From: Mya arenaria | Lineage: Eukaryota; Mollusca; Bivalvia; Myida; Myidae | Length of the DNA stretch: 64,000 nucleotides | Direction of reading: 5' to 3' | Assembly: GCF_026914265.1 (NCBI RefSeq) | Contig: NC_069126.1 | Coordinates: 41,823,237 to 41,887,236, forward strand | Shown: positions 1 to 11,486 of the stretch, piece after piece | Numbering within the stretch: position 1 is the first letter of the stretch | Layout of the letters: each line of letters opens with the position of its first letter | Made by a program: the position numbers and the translations under genes | The notes under the pieces: generated by a model | What the model was told of the DNA's origin: nothing | Databases searched by the model: none | Seen by the model: the letters and a program-made list of their open reading frames with translations, nothing else

Positions 1-745
1 GTTGGTTCAATAAATGTCTAAGTTATATAAAACGAGTTCTGTCCATTGTCTATAAGTATGGCTCAATAATACACAAATGCACCATTTCCGACTTAAACTG
101 GCCAACATTTTCTCGGGGGAATGTCTGGTTATATATAAGTATGACCTACACTCATCCAATCTTACATGTTTTGCCAATGAAACGGTATATAGCACAGATC
201 ATTCCCTAATGTGCGGAACAGATTCGTTCCCGATACTTTCTAAACAGTGTGTTCTACTGTCATGAATCAATTGCAACCACGTTGCATTCTGCTCATAATC
301 TAGCAAATTTCCGACCATGAGTTGGTGTCTCGTTCACAATGTGGTCAAGGTAATGCATAAAAGGATCTTAGTCAAAACTTACAAAATCTGAAATATGTGG
401 GGGTACCATAGGCGCAAACAAGTCGATTCTGTCATTTCTTGACCTTATTTTCAATTAAGATACTAGCAAAAATTTAGTTATATATCTATTTACACTCATA
501 TATAGCAAAATAACGAATATACGACTCTTAAGATAATTTTATTTTACGACAACAATCTTTAATGTTACAGGCCCCTGGAACTTTCTGGACATTGTTTCAT
601 GGTATTATTTTGTTGAATATTTGTGAATAAAATAAACCACACAAACACGTTTTTTTTTAATATGTGTCTAAGTTATATAAAAAGCAAGTGCGGTGCTTAT
701 TCTATGATAATGTATTCATAAAATTAGGGTTTTAACTAAAGAGCT
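1..745. other. Intergenic, nothing recognised
   Basis: AT-rich sequence with only short open frames that lack splice-consistent neighbours or recognisable motifs. I see no gene or repeat structure here. Confidence 0.5.
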
Positions 746-1009
746 GGGGCCGTGATTACGAACAGTCTCAAGTCCAAGTCTAGACTCAGACTCAGAAAAG
801 CATTTTCATAAAGGAAGAAAAAAATCATATTTATTTCATTTCTTTTACAAAATGTAGGTATATATTAGTAAAATTATCAAATAGCAATATGTTTCAGCAC
901 GTTTTACCATGAATGCTCTGATAAAAAGAATATTACAATGAAATGAAATTTTGCAATAATGAGTCTTGAATCTGAACTCAGACTTGAGACTACTCGTAAT
1001 CACTGCCCC
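746..1009. mobile_element. Hairpin (MITE-like) element, 264 bp
   Basis: The left end GGGGCCGTGATTACG, followed by a CAAGTC/GACTC-rich stretch, is matched in reverse complement by the right end CTCGTAATCACTGCCCC. The inverted arms are about 45 bp with a few mismatches and flank an AT-rich middle. There is no coding capacity, so this looks like a non-autonomous DNA transposon. The family is not recognised. Confidence 0.6.
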
Positions 1010-1330
1010 TGGACCCTGCCCTTGTTTGGTAGAACCCTTCTGTCTTTATAGAATATATCCTTAAGACTTTCAAATATTGCATTTGTTTTGATTAAAACTT
1101 ACAATAAGATTATAAATACAATACATCTTTACATATTTGACAGTTGTAATCGAATATTACTTCAATTAAACACAATTCTTTACATTTTCTGTCAACTTAA
1201 TTATGCTCATGTGCTTCACAAACCCGATACAATGTATCCTGTTTACCCTTTGTACCCTGTTCCTGTTCTGTAGCACTCTGCCCTTTTTAAAACCTGGCTT
1301 AAACTCTAATACAATAAAAGATATGCTACC
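1010..1330 (+). repeat. Dispersed repeat R1, copy 1
   Basis: This stretch resembles 21,010-21,385 in the same order: a CCCTGCCC / ACCCTTCTG block, an AT-rich block with ACATATTTGACTGTT-like sequence, then GCACYCTGCCC and TTAAAACCTGGCT. A third partial copy lies near 18,380-18,520. The copies are diverged, so the family is old. It has no coding potential. Confidence 0.5.
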
Positions 1331-1734
1331 GATCGATAATACTAGACGGGTACGTGTCCAAGTAAATATACGTATACAATGTATCTCATTCAGTAATATA
1401 ACACCTAGTGCTAATCTAAGTGTGATATTAAGCACGTCGTACCCATTAATATATAAATAATACAAAATCATCGTTTATATATTTATGTTTAGATATTTGA
1501 TACTATATGTATCATGTTAGTAAGTCGTATATTAAAAATATTTTTTTTAACATGCATACGTATACGAAAGACAAATAATATTCTTGTACTAACTTTGATC
1601 AATTGCAATAGAACTATTTTCAGTGCATCCTTTATATGTCAATAATATTAGTTGCTCACTGCATAGTATAGTTGTAATGTTAATATATTTATATGTAAGT
1701 TTAACAAAAAATACTGTAGAGTTTACTTGTAATA

Positions 1735-1765
1735 AAATATGTTCTGTTCTGTTCTGTTCTGCTTA
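1735..1765 (+). repeat. (GTTCT)n tail, possible LINE 3' end
   Basis: AATAAAATAT is followed by four GTTCT units. The LINE fragment ending near 45,981 finishes with the same pentanucleotide tail, so this may be the 3' end of a severely 5'-truncated relative. The upstream sequence is not clearly alike, so the link is weak. Confidence 0.35.
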
Positions 1766-2970
1766 TATTGATCATATTATATAAAGTATTGATTATGTTT
1801 CCTAACCATTCCATATAGTATAAGGTTTAACTCTCTAAGTATGCTTTCAAACGACAAACCACCCTACAATTGTTTTGCGAATCAACACAATCAGTTAACA
1901 TAAACATTATTGTTCATGACATTTAAGTCGCCGATATATGTTCATGTTTTAGCTTCAACTTTTGTGAAATTGGAATTTTGAATGACAACGATTTTGATGT
2001 CCTGAGTGAAGACAACGAATGTCATGCACATTAGTGTTATGTAACCTTCTTAGCCCCACTCCCGAAACTTTCCATCTCCTCTCCCATACAACATTCAAAC
2101 TGTTCTAGAAAATGTTCTAATTGAAATGAATATCCAATTAATCCAAAAATGACGTCCTTTGTAGCTTCTATTGGCCAATTATTCGGTGGCGCCATAAACA
2201 GCAGAAGGAGTGAGTGAGTAATTTATGATGAAGTTGAATTTCATCATGAGTCAACGATTTGTAATAATTTTGCTGAATACAATCGATTTATGGCGTCTGT
2301 ATTCACAGTGGCAGGAAATAAAGAGTGAAACAATGTCGAAAGTGCCCGGAACGTATAAAAGCAATGCTTAGAGAACATTTACTAACGAGACATCGACCCT
2401 TTGCCAAGAAACGTTCACAAAATGAGCAGAAAACAAAGTGGTAGCGACTGATTCTTGACAGTGGCAGTAAAATGCATAGAGTTTAATGGTTTGTTTCAGA
2501 CAAATATTGAAGAGTTTGTACATTGTAGAGCGCTCAAAATATAAATGTTCATTTTATGACCGGTTCTCTTTACCCTAAACGACTTATCAATTTGAGTTGG
2601 ACATACAGACATATTCAAGAACATTTGATTAGGTACAGAATGTTTTGCTCATCAACATTATGAAGGGTTTGATCTTTGTTGCCAAATTGTTATCCTATCT
2701 GTATGTACATTGACGCAGTGGGGTTCAAGACTTGGCAGTGTGTATTGGCACAGAGAAAAAAAAACATCAACAATAATGGTGAATCCTTAAAAAGTACTTT
2801 CGGCTCATTAAGATCACGCATCGTTTCCAAAGACCTCACGTAGACAAATATGGTAAACGCAAACTGTGTTTGGTGTATGTGCGAATGTTCATTTTCGGCA
2901 AATCGCTGCAAGTTGTCCGTTGTCTTGAAAAAAATTAATCTTCAGTGTCGGGTTGAGGATTCGAGGCGCT
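1766..2970. other. Intergenic, one possible TATA box
   Basis: No gene is supported. A TATAAAA at 2,354-2,360 lies about 60 bp before a nine-codon open frame (ATG near 2,420). This could be a promoter and short first exon, but no downstream exon is identifiable, so I do not call a gene. Confidence 0.3.
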
Positions 2971-3327
2971 TAAAGCTGCACTCTCACATATTCACCGTTT
3001 TGACATTTCTTTTTTCATTTTTTTTTTGTCTTGAAATGAGTCAACTCAAGTTTTGCAAATGTGATATAAGTCTGCTGACAATAGATCAGATCGCAGCTTT
3101 TCATATTTACGTTCGAAAATTGATGTTTTATGGCGAAAAAGTTTCTTAAAGCGTTAGTGGTGCTTTTAGTCATAACACATCAATTTGTGAACGTAAATAT
3201 GAAAAACTGCGATCTGATCATTTGTCAGCAGTCTTATGTCACTGGTTGCCACAAAAAGGGCTAATTCCAAGACAAATTCTTTTTTTAAAAAGTTGTCAAA
3301 ACGGTCAGTCTGTGAGAGTATATTTAA
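2971..3327. mobile_element. Palindromic repeat family P, copy 1
   Basis: The element starts TTAAAGCTGCACTCTCACA and ends with the degenerate inverse TGTGAGAGTATATTTAA. Internal arms (GTCTGCTGACA...GATCAGATCGCAG and the inverse CTGCGATCTGATC...GTCAGCAGTC) pair around a centre near 3,150. Other copies lie at 18,792-19,876, 29,018-29,269 and 31,025-31,385. It is a non-coding foldback element. Confidence 0.75.
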
Positions 3328-6128
3328 GGAGCGCTACTAAGGTTGTGCACCCTTCCACACGAACGCCAAAATTCGTGTCGGAACATAAAGGGAGCTTAGA
3401 CGTCCGATGCCGCCAACATTTTGGCTAATTTTACTTTAAGATGGGGGTGGGGGGGTCGTACCCAATGTTGAGTTAGATGGATTTCACTTATTTAAAGATC
3501 GCTAGCAAATTCAAATGGGTAGGGGCGCATCCGGCTCAAACCACCTACCCCTCTGGATTTGTAAGTGATCTTTATATAAGAGTTTTAAAGCTGCTAAATA
3601 TTTGGTATCAGTTACGAACGGCAGTACAGACGTGTTTCAACGTTCAGTTGATTCAAACTCACTAAACCATCAAACAACGATAGCTTGTTCCACCAGAACC
3701 CATTTCTCAAGGCTTTGGACGTAACTTGTTATAACTTCGTCTGAGACAAAATCTATATAAATGTAGTACGCAAAATGACTCGATTATGTTGTGGCTCTTC
3801 CTACTCAACGCAAGTCGCCTCACATAATGTAATTAATATTATTGGTCAAGTTTTAAATCTCTCTCAAATGACTGAATGGAATAAACGGAAATCGATTGTG
3901 ATTTTCACACTCATTACATGTAAATATTCTGTTCATGGACATACTGGAATTCACCGAGTCATAGTCATTGTAAAAAAAAGACACAATGCTCAGATAATCA
4001 AAGTCCTTTATACTCACCTAATTAAATATTTACAATATATTCGAATCCAGCTTGATTGAATATATATCGTGGCTGAAGAAATCGTAGCAAGGGTGAATCA
4101 ATATTTCCCGAAGCCTTATCCGAGTAACAAATCCGAGCTTGTTTCTAAAAAGTTGTTAGTACGAGGTCCATCAGCGTCGGATAAATTCCCATAGTGTCGT
4201 TTATAACTACTCCTTTTCACTCCTTTTCTATCCTCTCGCAAAGAAACTTAAGCCTAAGACAGTGCTATTACTTACACTTAAAACCAACTCAATTGATACC
4301 GTGCTTTATTGACTTCCCCTTTGGATTTCCCATCCGTCAGATAATTGCACCTGAGTGGTCAAAGAATCGTTGAGGCTCTTATGAAGATGGCGTCAGTGCA
4401 CAAAAAGATATCATTATCTGTATAAATCCGCTAGAACAGCATAATCGGAGGCAGTCTCTGTCTTGCCATTGCTGAGCACCAGTTGTTATGAATGAAGAAA
4501 AATCTATACGTTCCTACAAACACCGCTATTGATTCGCAGAACTGAAACAACTAGCTCATGCTCTATAGTATTTTTAGTTTATGCTTTAGTTACCAAACCC
4601 TCTGAGCCGTTTGTCAATTTATATTTGCTGAAAAATGAATTGTTAAATCGATGCGCGAACTAACAAAATCACTCTTAGTTTGCATATCGCGGTAACGAAC
4701 TGTCGGCTCTATGGGCCTTTCTCTGCTCTTGCAATTCCGAGCTGTTTGCACTTGTTTGCCTGTCTAACTTTTAAGGAACGCTCTTTATAAGGTGGTTTAA
4801 GTACGTAGTCAACAACGAACACAGACAGACGTTCAATATGGCTTGTCACATAACAAAGAGTTGTATAAATACACTTGATTTTACTTAACACCATTTGATG
4901 AATCACCTTTTTGTATTTGTATAATGTTATATCATTTTAATTAGTTTATTTGAAGATAAGTTCGATCGAAACCATGGCAGTTGTAACGAATGTTTTTGCA
5001 GTTTTCTTCAGTTTAATTGTACAGTTTAATTCGTATTCTATCCAATGTTGTTTTCTTACGTTATTGCACCTACGTACAAATGTCTATGTCACCTTCTGAT
5101 ATCTGCGTCATTTTATTCACCATCCTCTACTGCTTTTCAGAATGTGCACACTAACAAAGGGTGAATCTTCACTATTCTTCAGTAGTTTTGGCGCTTGCGT
5201 CCTTGATATGGGACATGGTATTTCAGTCATCTATACGAAGTTCATGTGATTTTCCGCATTTCCATTGTCTGCAAAAGGCCCAATCCCATCCAGAGTTGCG
5301 TATATCTACGTCACTGTGCTGTGACCACTATCGAAAATTCCTCCCTCCACGGGAAATCGCTTCAAATTAAAGTCTCGCTTATTTCTGCTGGGACCGTAAA
5401 TTTTAGGAGAAATTATTGATGAAATATTTCAGAGAGAGAGAGGCATTTTCTTCAGGAGTGTAGAATCAATGTTCCTAGCCACCCCCGCAATTGGGTTATT
5501 TTTAGCTACAAATCAAAGGCTTCATGTTTCCAATACTGCCTCTTTGTAATGTTCTGTGTTGTATATCTAGCTGGATTGATCCACATATACTTTTTTCTAG
5601 CGTCGTCTGAAAACTCTCTGAATGGAAAACGTCAATGAATGACCTTAAGCAGACCTTAAATGGAGAACTTCTGAATATTCAATAAGCTTATAACAATAGC
5701 TTACACGTGTGAGCCAGCTTAAACAATGCATTCATAAGTCTTTCTGCATCATTCTATTATCTGTGTAGCGGGGAGTTTTTTCTCTCATTTATCTGTTTAT
5801 CTGTAAATAATTGCTGTTTTATATTCGATGAAGATTCTAACGCTCGAAACATCGTTTCCTCTTGATGTGACTGACGTCACTGCTTAATTTATTCTCGGAT
5901 TGGTGTGTCACGATTTCATTCAGAGAAACACGTTCAGTTGGTATCGGAGTTGTTATTGCCAGAAATGTAAACAAGACTAATTGAGGAACGTTAGAGAAAC
6001 GAGCTTTAAAAAACATTAACTCTATTTATTTAACTGACTAATACAGAATGACAAAGCCAGTTATACAATGAAAACTACAGGGACAAGCCCAGTTGTCAAA
6101 ATGTAAATATAAACCCTGTTTAAACATT
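3328..6128. other. Intergenic, nothing recognised
   Basis: No exon with consistent splice phases or known motif was found. A palindromic CRE-type TGACGTCA occurs near 5,870 but has no gene attached. A poly-G run lies near 3,445. Confidence 0.45.
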
Positions 6129-7040
6129 GCAGCTCGACATTGATTATTACCTATATAATATCGAATTCGTGCTAGAATTCCGTCCAGCTCGACATTGCAG
6201 CTCGACATTGATTATTACCTATATAATATCGAATTCGTGCTAGAATTCCGTCCAGCTCGACATTGCAGCTCGACATTGATTATTACCTATATAATATCGA
6301 ATTCGTGCTAGAATTCCGTCCAGCTCGACATTGCAGCTCGACATTGATTATTACCTATATAATATCGAATTCGTGCTAGAATTCCGTCCAGCTCGACATT
6401 GCAGTGCGACATTGATTATTACCTATATAATATCGAATTCGTGCTAGAATTCCGTCCAGCTCGACATTGCAGCTCGACATTGACTATTATCTATATAATA
6501 TCGAATTTGTGCTAGAATTCCATCCAGGTCGACATTGCAGTGCGACATTGATTATTACCTATATAATATCGAATTCGTGCTAGAATTCCGTCCAGCTCGA
6601 CATTGCAGCTCGACATTGATTATTACCTATATACTATCGAATTCGTGCTAGAATTCCGTCCAGCTCGACATTGCAGTGCGACATTGAAGATTTGCTATAT
6701 AATATCGAATGTCCAGCTAGAATTCCGTCCAGATCGACATTGCAGCTCGACATTGAAGATTTGCTATATCATATCTTATGTCGAGCTAGAATTCCGTCCA
6801 GCTCGACATTGCAGCTCGACATTGAATATTTGCAATATATAATATCGAATGTCGAGCTAGAATTCCGTCCAGATCGACACTGAAGCTCGACATTGAAGAT
6901 TTGCTATATCATATCTTATGTCGACCTAGAGTTTTGTCCAGCTCGACATTGCAGCTCGACACTGAAGATTTGCAATATAATATCGAATGTCGAGCTAGAA
7001 TTCCGTCCAGCTCGACATTGCAGCTCGACATTGAATATTT
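6129..7040. repeat. 68-bp tandem satellite, about 13 units
   Basis: The unit begins GCAGCTCGACATTG and contains TAGAATTCCGTCCAGCTCGA. Units in the first half read ATTATTACCTATATAATATC. Later units carry GAAGATTTGCTATATCATATC and are more diverged, so the array seems to have been homogenised from the left. Each junction has the near-palindrome AGCTCGACATTGCAGCTCGA. There are no unique spacers and no coding role. Confidence 0.9.
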
Positions 7041-7435
7041 AAAGCACATGGTAAGGGCCCAAACGACACTGAACGCGAGCCACAAACGTACAAACAACGC
7101 AAACAGATCACACACGCCTAAAGATAAAGTTCTTTATTAGGAAATAATGTGATTAGCGCCTTTGATCTGTCAGTGAGCCACAAGTTCACTGGAACACGGG
7201 TTGGGTTGAACAATCTTTATTTAAAGAACTTGCACGAGTAAGACAATATACTAACATTATTACATATACGTATTTAAGAAGTATATACAAAAATTAGACG
7301 TAATGAAAATGCATACAACGGTTTGTAGATATTTCAGACAGATTGAGAAGAAATCGTTAAGCTTATACAAGATCTCTTTTCCAACACTGACAGTGATGTG
7401 TCCAATGCATGTGTCTTAATGTGTCTATGTCTAAA
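7041..7435. other. Intergenic, nothing recognised
   Basis: Non-repetitive AT-rich flank of the satellite. No gene evidence was found. Confidence 0.4.
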
Positions 7436-7625
7436 TGTGTCTATTCAACGTTACTATGCTTGATACTAAGTATTACTTCATGCTATGTATACACATTTAA
7501 TCAATTTATTGAGTAGACAAAAGTTGCAGGCAAGATATATCATTGCCGTTTCATCAAGCTAGAAAATGGCTTTGCGAATTGTTCCAATTTTATAGTGAAA
7601 ATGAGTCCCTGGTACTTGCTGTATA
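7436..7625 (+). repeat. Direct repeat D, copy 1
   Basis: This stretch aligns with 9,404-9,582. Shared landmarks are TGTGTCTATT-AACGTTAC, GAGTAGACAAAA, ATATCATTGCC and TAGTACTTGCTGT-like blocks in the same order. It is a dispersed or segmental duplication of non-coding sequence. Confidence 0.6.
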
Positions 7626-9403
7626 ATCCAAACGGAACACCTCGGCCAGTATCCAACATAATTGACTATCTCGAAGCTTGCCGGAAATGGCCGAGTTTTA
7701 AAGATTGGATATATTCGTACTACGACTGACAAAAAGCTTATACAAGATCTCGCTTAGAACTGTGCACGAGTTTACAACATTGACAGCGATATAATGGTTA
7801 CTAGAACATAGTGAGCACTCAGGGTGTAGCCATTCCATTTCGGTAATAGGTATGCAGGGCCTTTTATGGAGTACTCGGGCAGAAGAAGGTTATATTCGGC
7901 TTGCAAAAACTCGAACTCAGACAGTATTGAATAAGAAGACTTGCAAAATAACTTATTATTTGCTAAACAGGATTTTTGGTAGTTAAATTCAGGTATTCAA
8001 TATGCCACGGGATAGTTGGGTCAGAAGGGGATTATACCCTTTTAAATAAAATGACACAGCAGTCGGAAAGGAATGGCACAATAGTCACAAGTCAAACGCC
8101 AAACAACCATCACAGGTCCCTTAAGGTTACTTTATAGTTAACAATTTTAACCGATCAACAATATCGAAGCCGGTGTTCATCAAGGTTAACAATCACAATT
8201 TAAGTGAAGTTTGTAAGCACATCCGTGTACATTTCATGAGCGCCGTATGATATTTTCGAAAGTGAGAAACATTGAGAGTTACATCAAAATACACGTACCC
8301 AGGACCCTGGTATTATGGTTACCCAAACGTTTACCGATGACTATATTGCGATATTGTAAAATGTGTAGTCTTGTAGCACTGTATTTCTTGGTTGTTTAGC
8401 CTTGATCATTTTGTCATTAAAAAGGTTTAGATAAGGCTACTGGGCTTATAAAAAGTAATGCATAGTCTGAACAACTTTTGCGTTTTGACGCCTCCCTTCG
8501 CACACACCCCGCCATTGCCAGAGAAGAATAAGCGCGCTACCTAACTGGTAACGTTTAGAATAAATAATATTAAAAAAATACATCTTTTAAAAGAAGCTTT
8601 TCTATGTCAACATTGAACTCAAATCACGTCAGTAAACAAAGCGGCCAGCCTATTTTCTTGTCATGTACAAATATGCGTTTTCTAAATAAAATCTTGACAA
8701 AAAGTAAAAAAGGATAATAAAGGTATGCAAGAAAATAACTTTCAAGAATTCTGGACTTAAATCGAAAATATCCAACTCATGGGCACACTTCATGGCTGGT
8801 AAACGAGAGAAGCACGAGAGGATTTTTCAATGATAGATACTATAAGTCTGAGCAAGAATTCAGAAATGCACCGGTGGCAATGAAAACGTTTTACGTATGT
8901 ATACAAAGTTAGACTACAGACATGGCACCGTTGTTTTCAAGGATGGGAAAATACTTATACAATTCATTACGGACAATCCAAATATAGTTATTGATCGTAA
9001 CCTCTCCGTGATTTTAGATTGTCACGTCATTTAGCCATAGACATTACAGAGATTTTCAGACACTGTACATACAGATTCGATGATAAGGCGTTTGCTATTG
9101 AAAACAAGTTTCACTTCTTTACACTGAATGTTGATATGATTCTACAATGGTATTACTATTGGTATTACAAAAGTTGTTACCTTCAATTTATTTTGTCGCA
9201 ATTTCGAAAATGTATGGTTGGAGCCGTTTAGTTACAAATATCGTATATTTGTATTTCTTATATTAGCAGAAGAAAACCTGTACACGTGTTTCGTTGTTAT
9301 TGTTTTTACGTTTTCCGGCGTTTTGCACTTTTGTGTTAAAAACAACTATTCCATTAGTTATTAGAAACTGTACGCTTGTGTTTCATACATTGTGTGATAT
9401 GGA
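7626..9403. other. Intergenic between direct repeats
   Basis: No gene is recognised. An open frame at 9,019-9,231 has no homology I recognise and no flanking splice logic. Confidence 0.4.
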
Positions 9404-9582
9404 ATGTGTCTATTTAACGTTACCATGCTTAATACTGAGTATTACTTCATCGTATGTATATAATTCATTTTATTAACATAATGAGTAGACAAAATTAAGC
9501 CAAGACATATCATTGCCAATTCATCAAGTTGGAAAATTTTGTGAATTTATACTGAAAATGGGACTCTAGTACTTGCTGTGTA
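9404..9582 (+). repeat. Direct repeat D, copy 2
   Basis: Second copy of the block at 7,436-7,625, same orientation, with scattered substitutions and small indels. Confidence 0.6.
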
Positions 9583-9636
9583 TATTATATATTCGTTTTG
9601 GAACTGATAAAAATAAAAGTGCTACATGTTTACACA

Positions 9637-9770
9637 TACAGTCGATACTCGTTATGTTAAAAAATATGCTAATGTCGATTTTTCTATCTCGATTTTCGCT
9701 ATATCGAAGTAAATTTCAGACCCAGTTCACACAATTTTTTTATACTTTATGTCGAACTGTAAATCGAGCT
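9637..9770. mobile_element. TIR-like fragment, TACAGTCGAWACTCG family
   Basis: TACAGTCGATACTCGTTATG followed by TCGATTT and CTATATCGAAGT resembles the end at 58,004 (TACAGCCGAAACTCGCTATG...TTCGATATAGTGAG). Such ends are common in pogo/Tc1-type elements. Only a short degenerate piece is present. Confidence 0.4.
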
Positions 9771-10346
9771 AAAGGTGCTAAATTTTCAAAAAAATTTGAA
9801 TTTGTTTTTCATCCTATGAAAATGTGTACATCTTCATTTTCATGATCTTCATATACACACCACATTTTGTCAGAGTATTCATTCCATTATATTATCGAAT
9901 GATACTGGCACATACATGTACATCTTGGACCAATAATATTCATCATACATTTTACATGTCTGTTTTTTTCCTCGTACCTTTATAAACCACCCTTAGCTAT
10001 CTCGACGCTGAACAGACTTCAAGAATACATTTTAGTGATAGATTTACTAGTATTTTGCTCTGCAGTCAAATTTCCTTAAGGAACGTGTGATTTTCTAAAT
10101 GTTTTTTTTTGTTATTTTACTTTCATCCTCCATTTAATATGAAAATCATACCACAAACTAAACACAACTATTTTACATTAAAGAACACCTATTTCGTATA
10201 CATTTGCAATGTAATTTTACTGTACAGAGATAGAGTTACAGGGGAAGCAACCGCTGTGTGTTTTTTGTGTCCTTAGCTGGTTTGCAATGCGGTAGTGTTT
10301 TGTACAAAATTTGACAACTTCCGAAACACGGTGGATTGAGCTATTG
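9771..10346. other. Intergenic upstream of ARCN1
   Basis: No separate gene is visible. Its right part is the presumptive upstream region of ARCN1. Confidence 0.4.
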
Positions 10347-10356
10347 ACTTCCGGTT
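10347..10356 (+). promoter_or_regulatory. ETS-type motif in putative ARCN1 promoter
   Basis: ACTTCCGGTT matches the core bound by ETS-family factors, which are common at housekeeping promoters. It lies about 255 bp before the ARCN1 start codon, and a second CTTCCG lies near 10,318. The transcription start site itself cannot be fixed from sequence alone. Confidence 0.35.
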
Positions 10357-10609
10357 TGTCTCTGTAAATTAGTTCTTTACTTTACATGTTCTTTTTTCGT
10401 ATAATGTATGTGTAAGTTTGGATTTATTTTACATATTAGTTTAGATTGCTTAAATATGAGTTCTATATTTTATATAAGTATTTCTCATGGTCGTTTTCAT
10501 TATTTTTCTTTTGGCGTAGGAATCGCACTTCTTGACGTGGCTGAGAAGTGTCGGCGAATAATCAACGAGTTTTGCAGAATTCAAGAACTATTCGAACAGT
10601 CGTTGCAAA

Positions 10610-11449
10610 ATGGTAAGTGTATACTCTTTAAACACAATAATTTAATTCAACGCATTGTTTTGTGTTTCCTGATGTTTACAGCAAGCAGACCGTTATGATA
10701 AACATGGTAATGATTGTGTCCTGAAAAAGTGACATAGTGGGTGGGGTAAGGTAAACATGATGTTTTGACAGGACCCACATTGGTATGAGGATAGGTCAGC
10801 GATTTAGGGATTTAAATTTGGTCTTGAACAAAACTAAAACAAATAAGATATACCTTGACACATATGTCAGAATTATAAATGCTTAAACTTTATCATAACA
10901 TGAAATTTGATCGATTACGGAATCTCCTGAAAACTACATTATGTATATTGAGATAAGGTTAACCACTTAGGCCGTAGATCGCTCACCTATTCTCAAACCA
11001 CTGACAGGACCCAGAGATAGTTGAAAGTTATTAGAATGTCATTATAGTTTAATATAAAATTAACCTTTTCAATGAGCTGTTACTGTAAGTTTTTCAATAT
11101 TTATTAAAGCAAAAAATCAAATGTAAATTCTGATTATTGTTCTGATCTAAACTGTCAATATTGATGTCAACTTTGTGGCAAAATCTTTCTGAGAAAAGTT
11201 CCTTTATTTTGATTATGAAGAGTCATTAAGAGTTTGTGACTCTGATGAAGAATTGTTTTGTACAGTGCAGTAGTCTATTTTCTTATTTTATAAATGTTGT
11301 GTTTTCGTTTACAGGTACTGCTGTAGTAGTCTATTTTCTTATTTTATAAATGTTAAGTTTTCGCTTACAGGTACTGCTGGCGGCAGCAGTGTGCAACAAA
11401 GGCGGGAAAGGTAAGGTGTCATGCAATATACAGCACTAGAAATAGTTCC

Positions 11450-11486
<37 letters not shown>

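Noticed and set aside
6129-7040. CRISPR-like array
   Set aside because: The repeats are contiguous 68-bp units with no unique spacers, in a eukaryotic genome.
10408-10698. 96-codon open frame overlapping the ARCN1 start
   Set aside because: It runs through the presumptive 5' UTR and over the exon 1 donor in a different reading context. The conserved ARCN1 frame begins at the ATG at 10,610.
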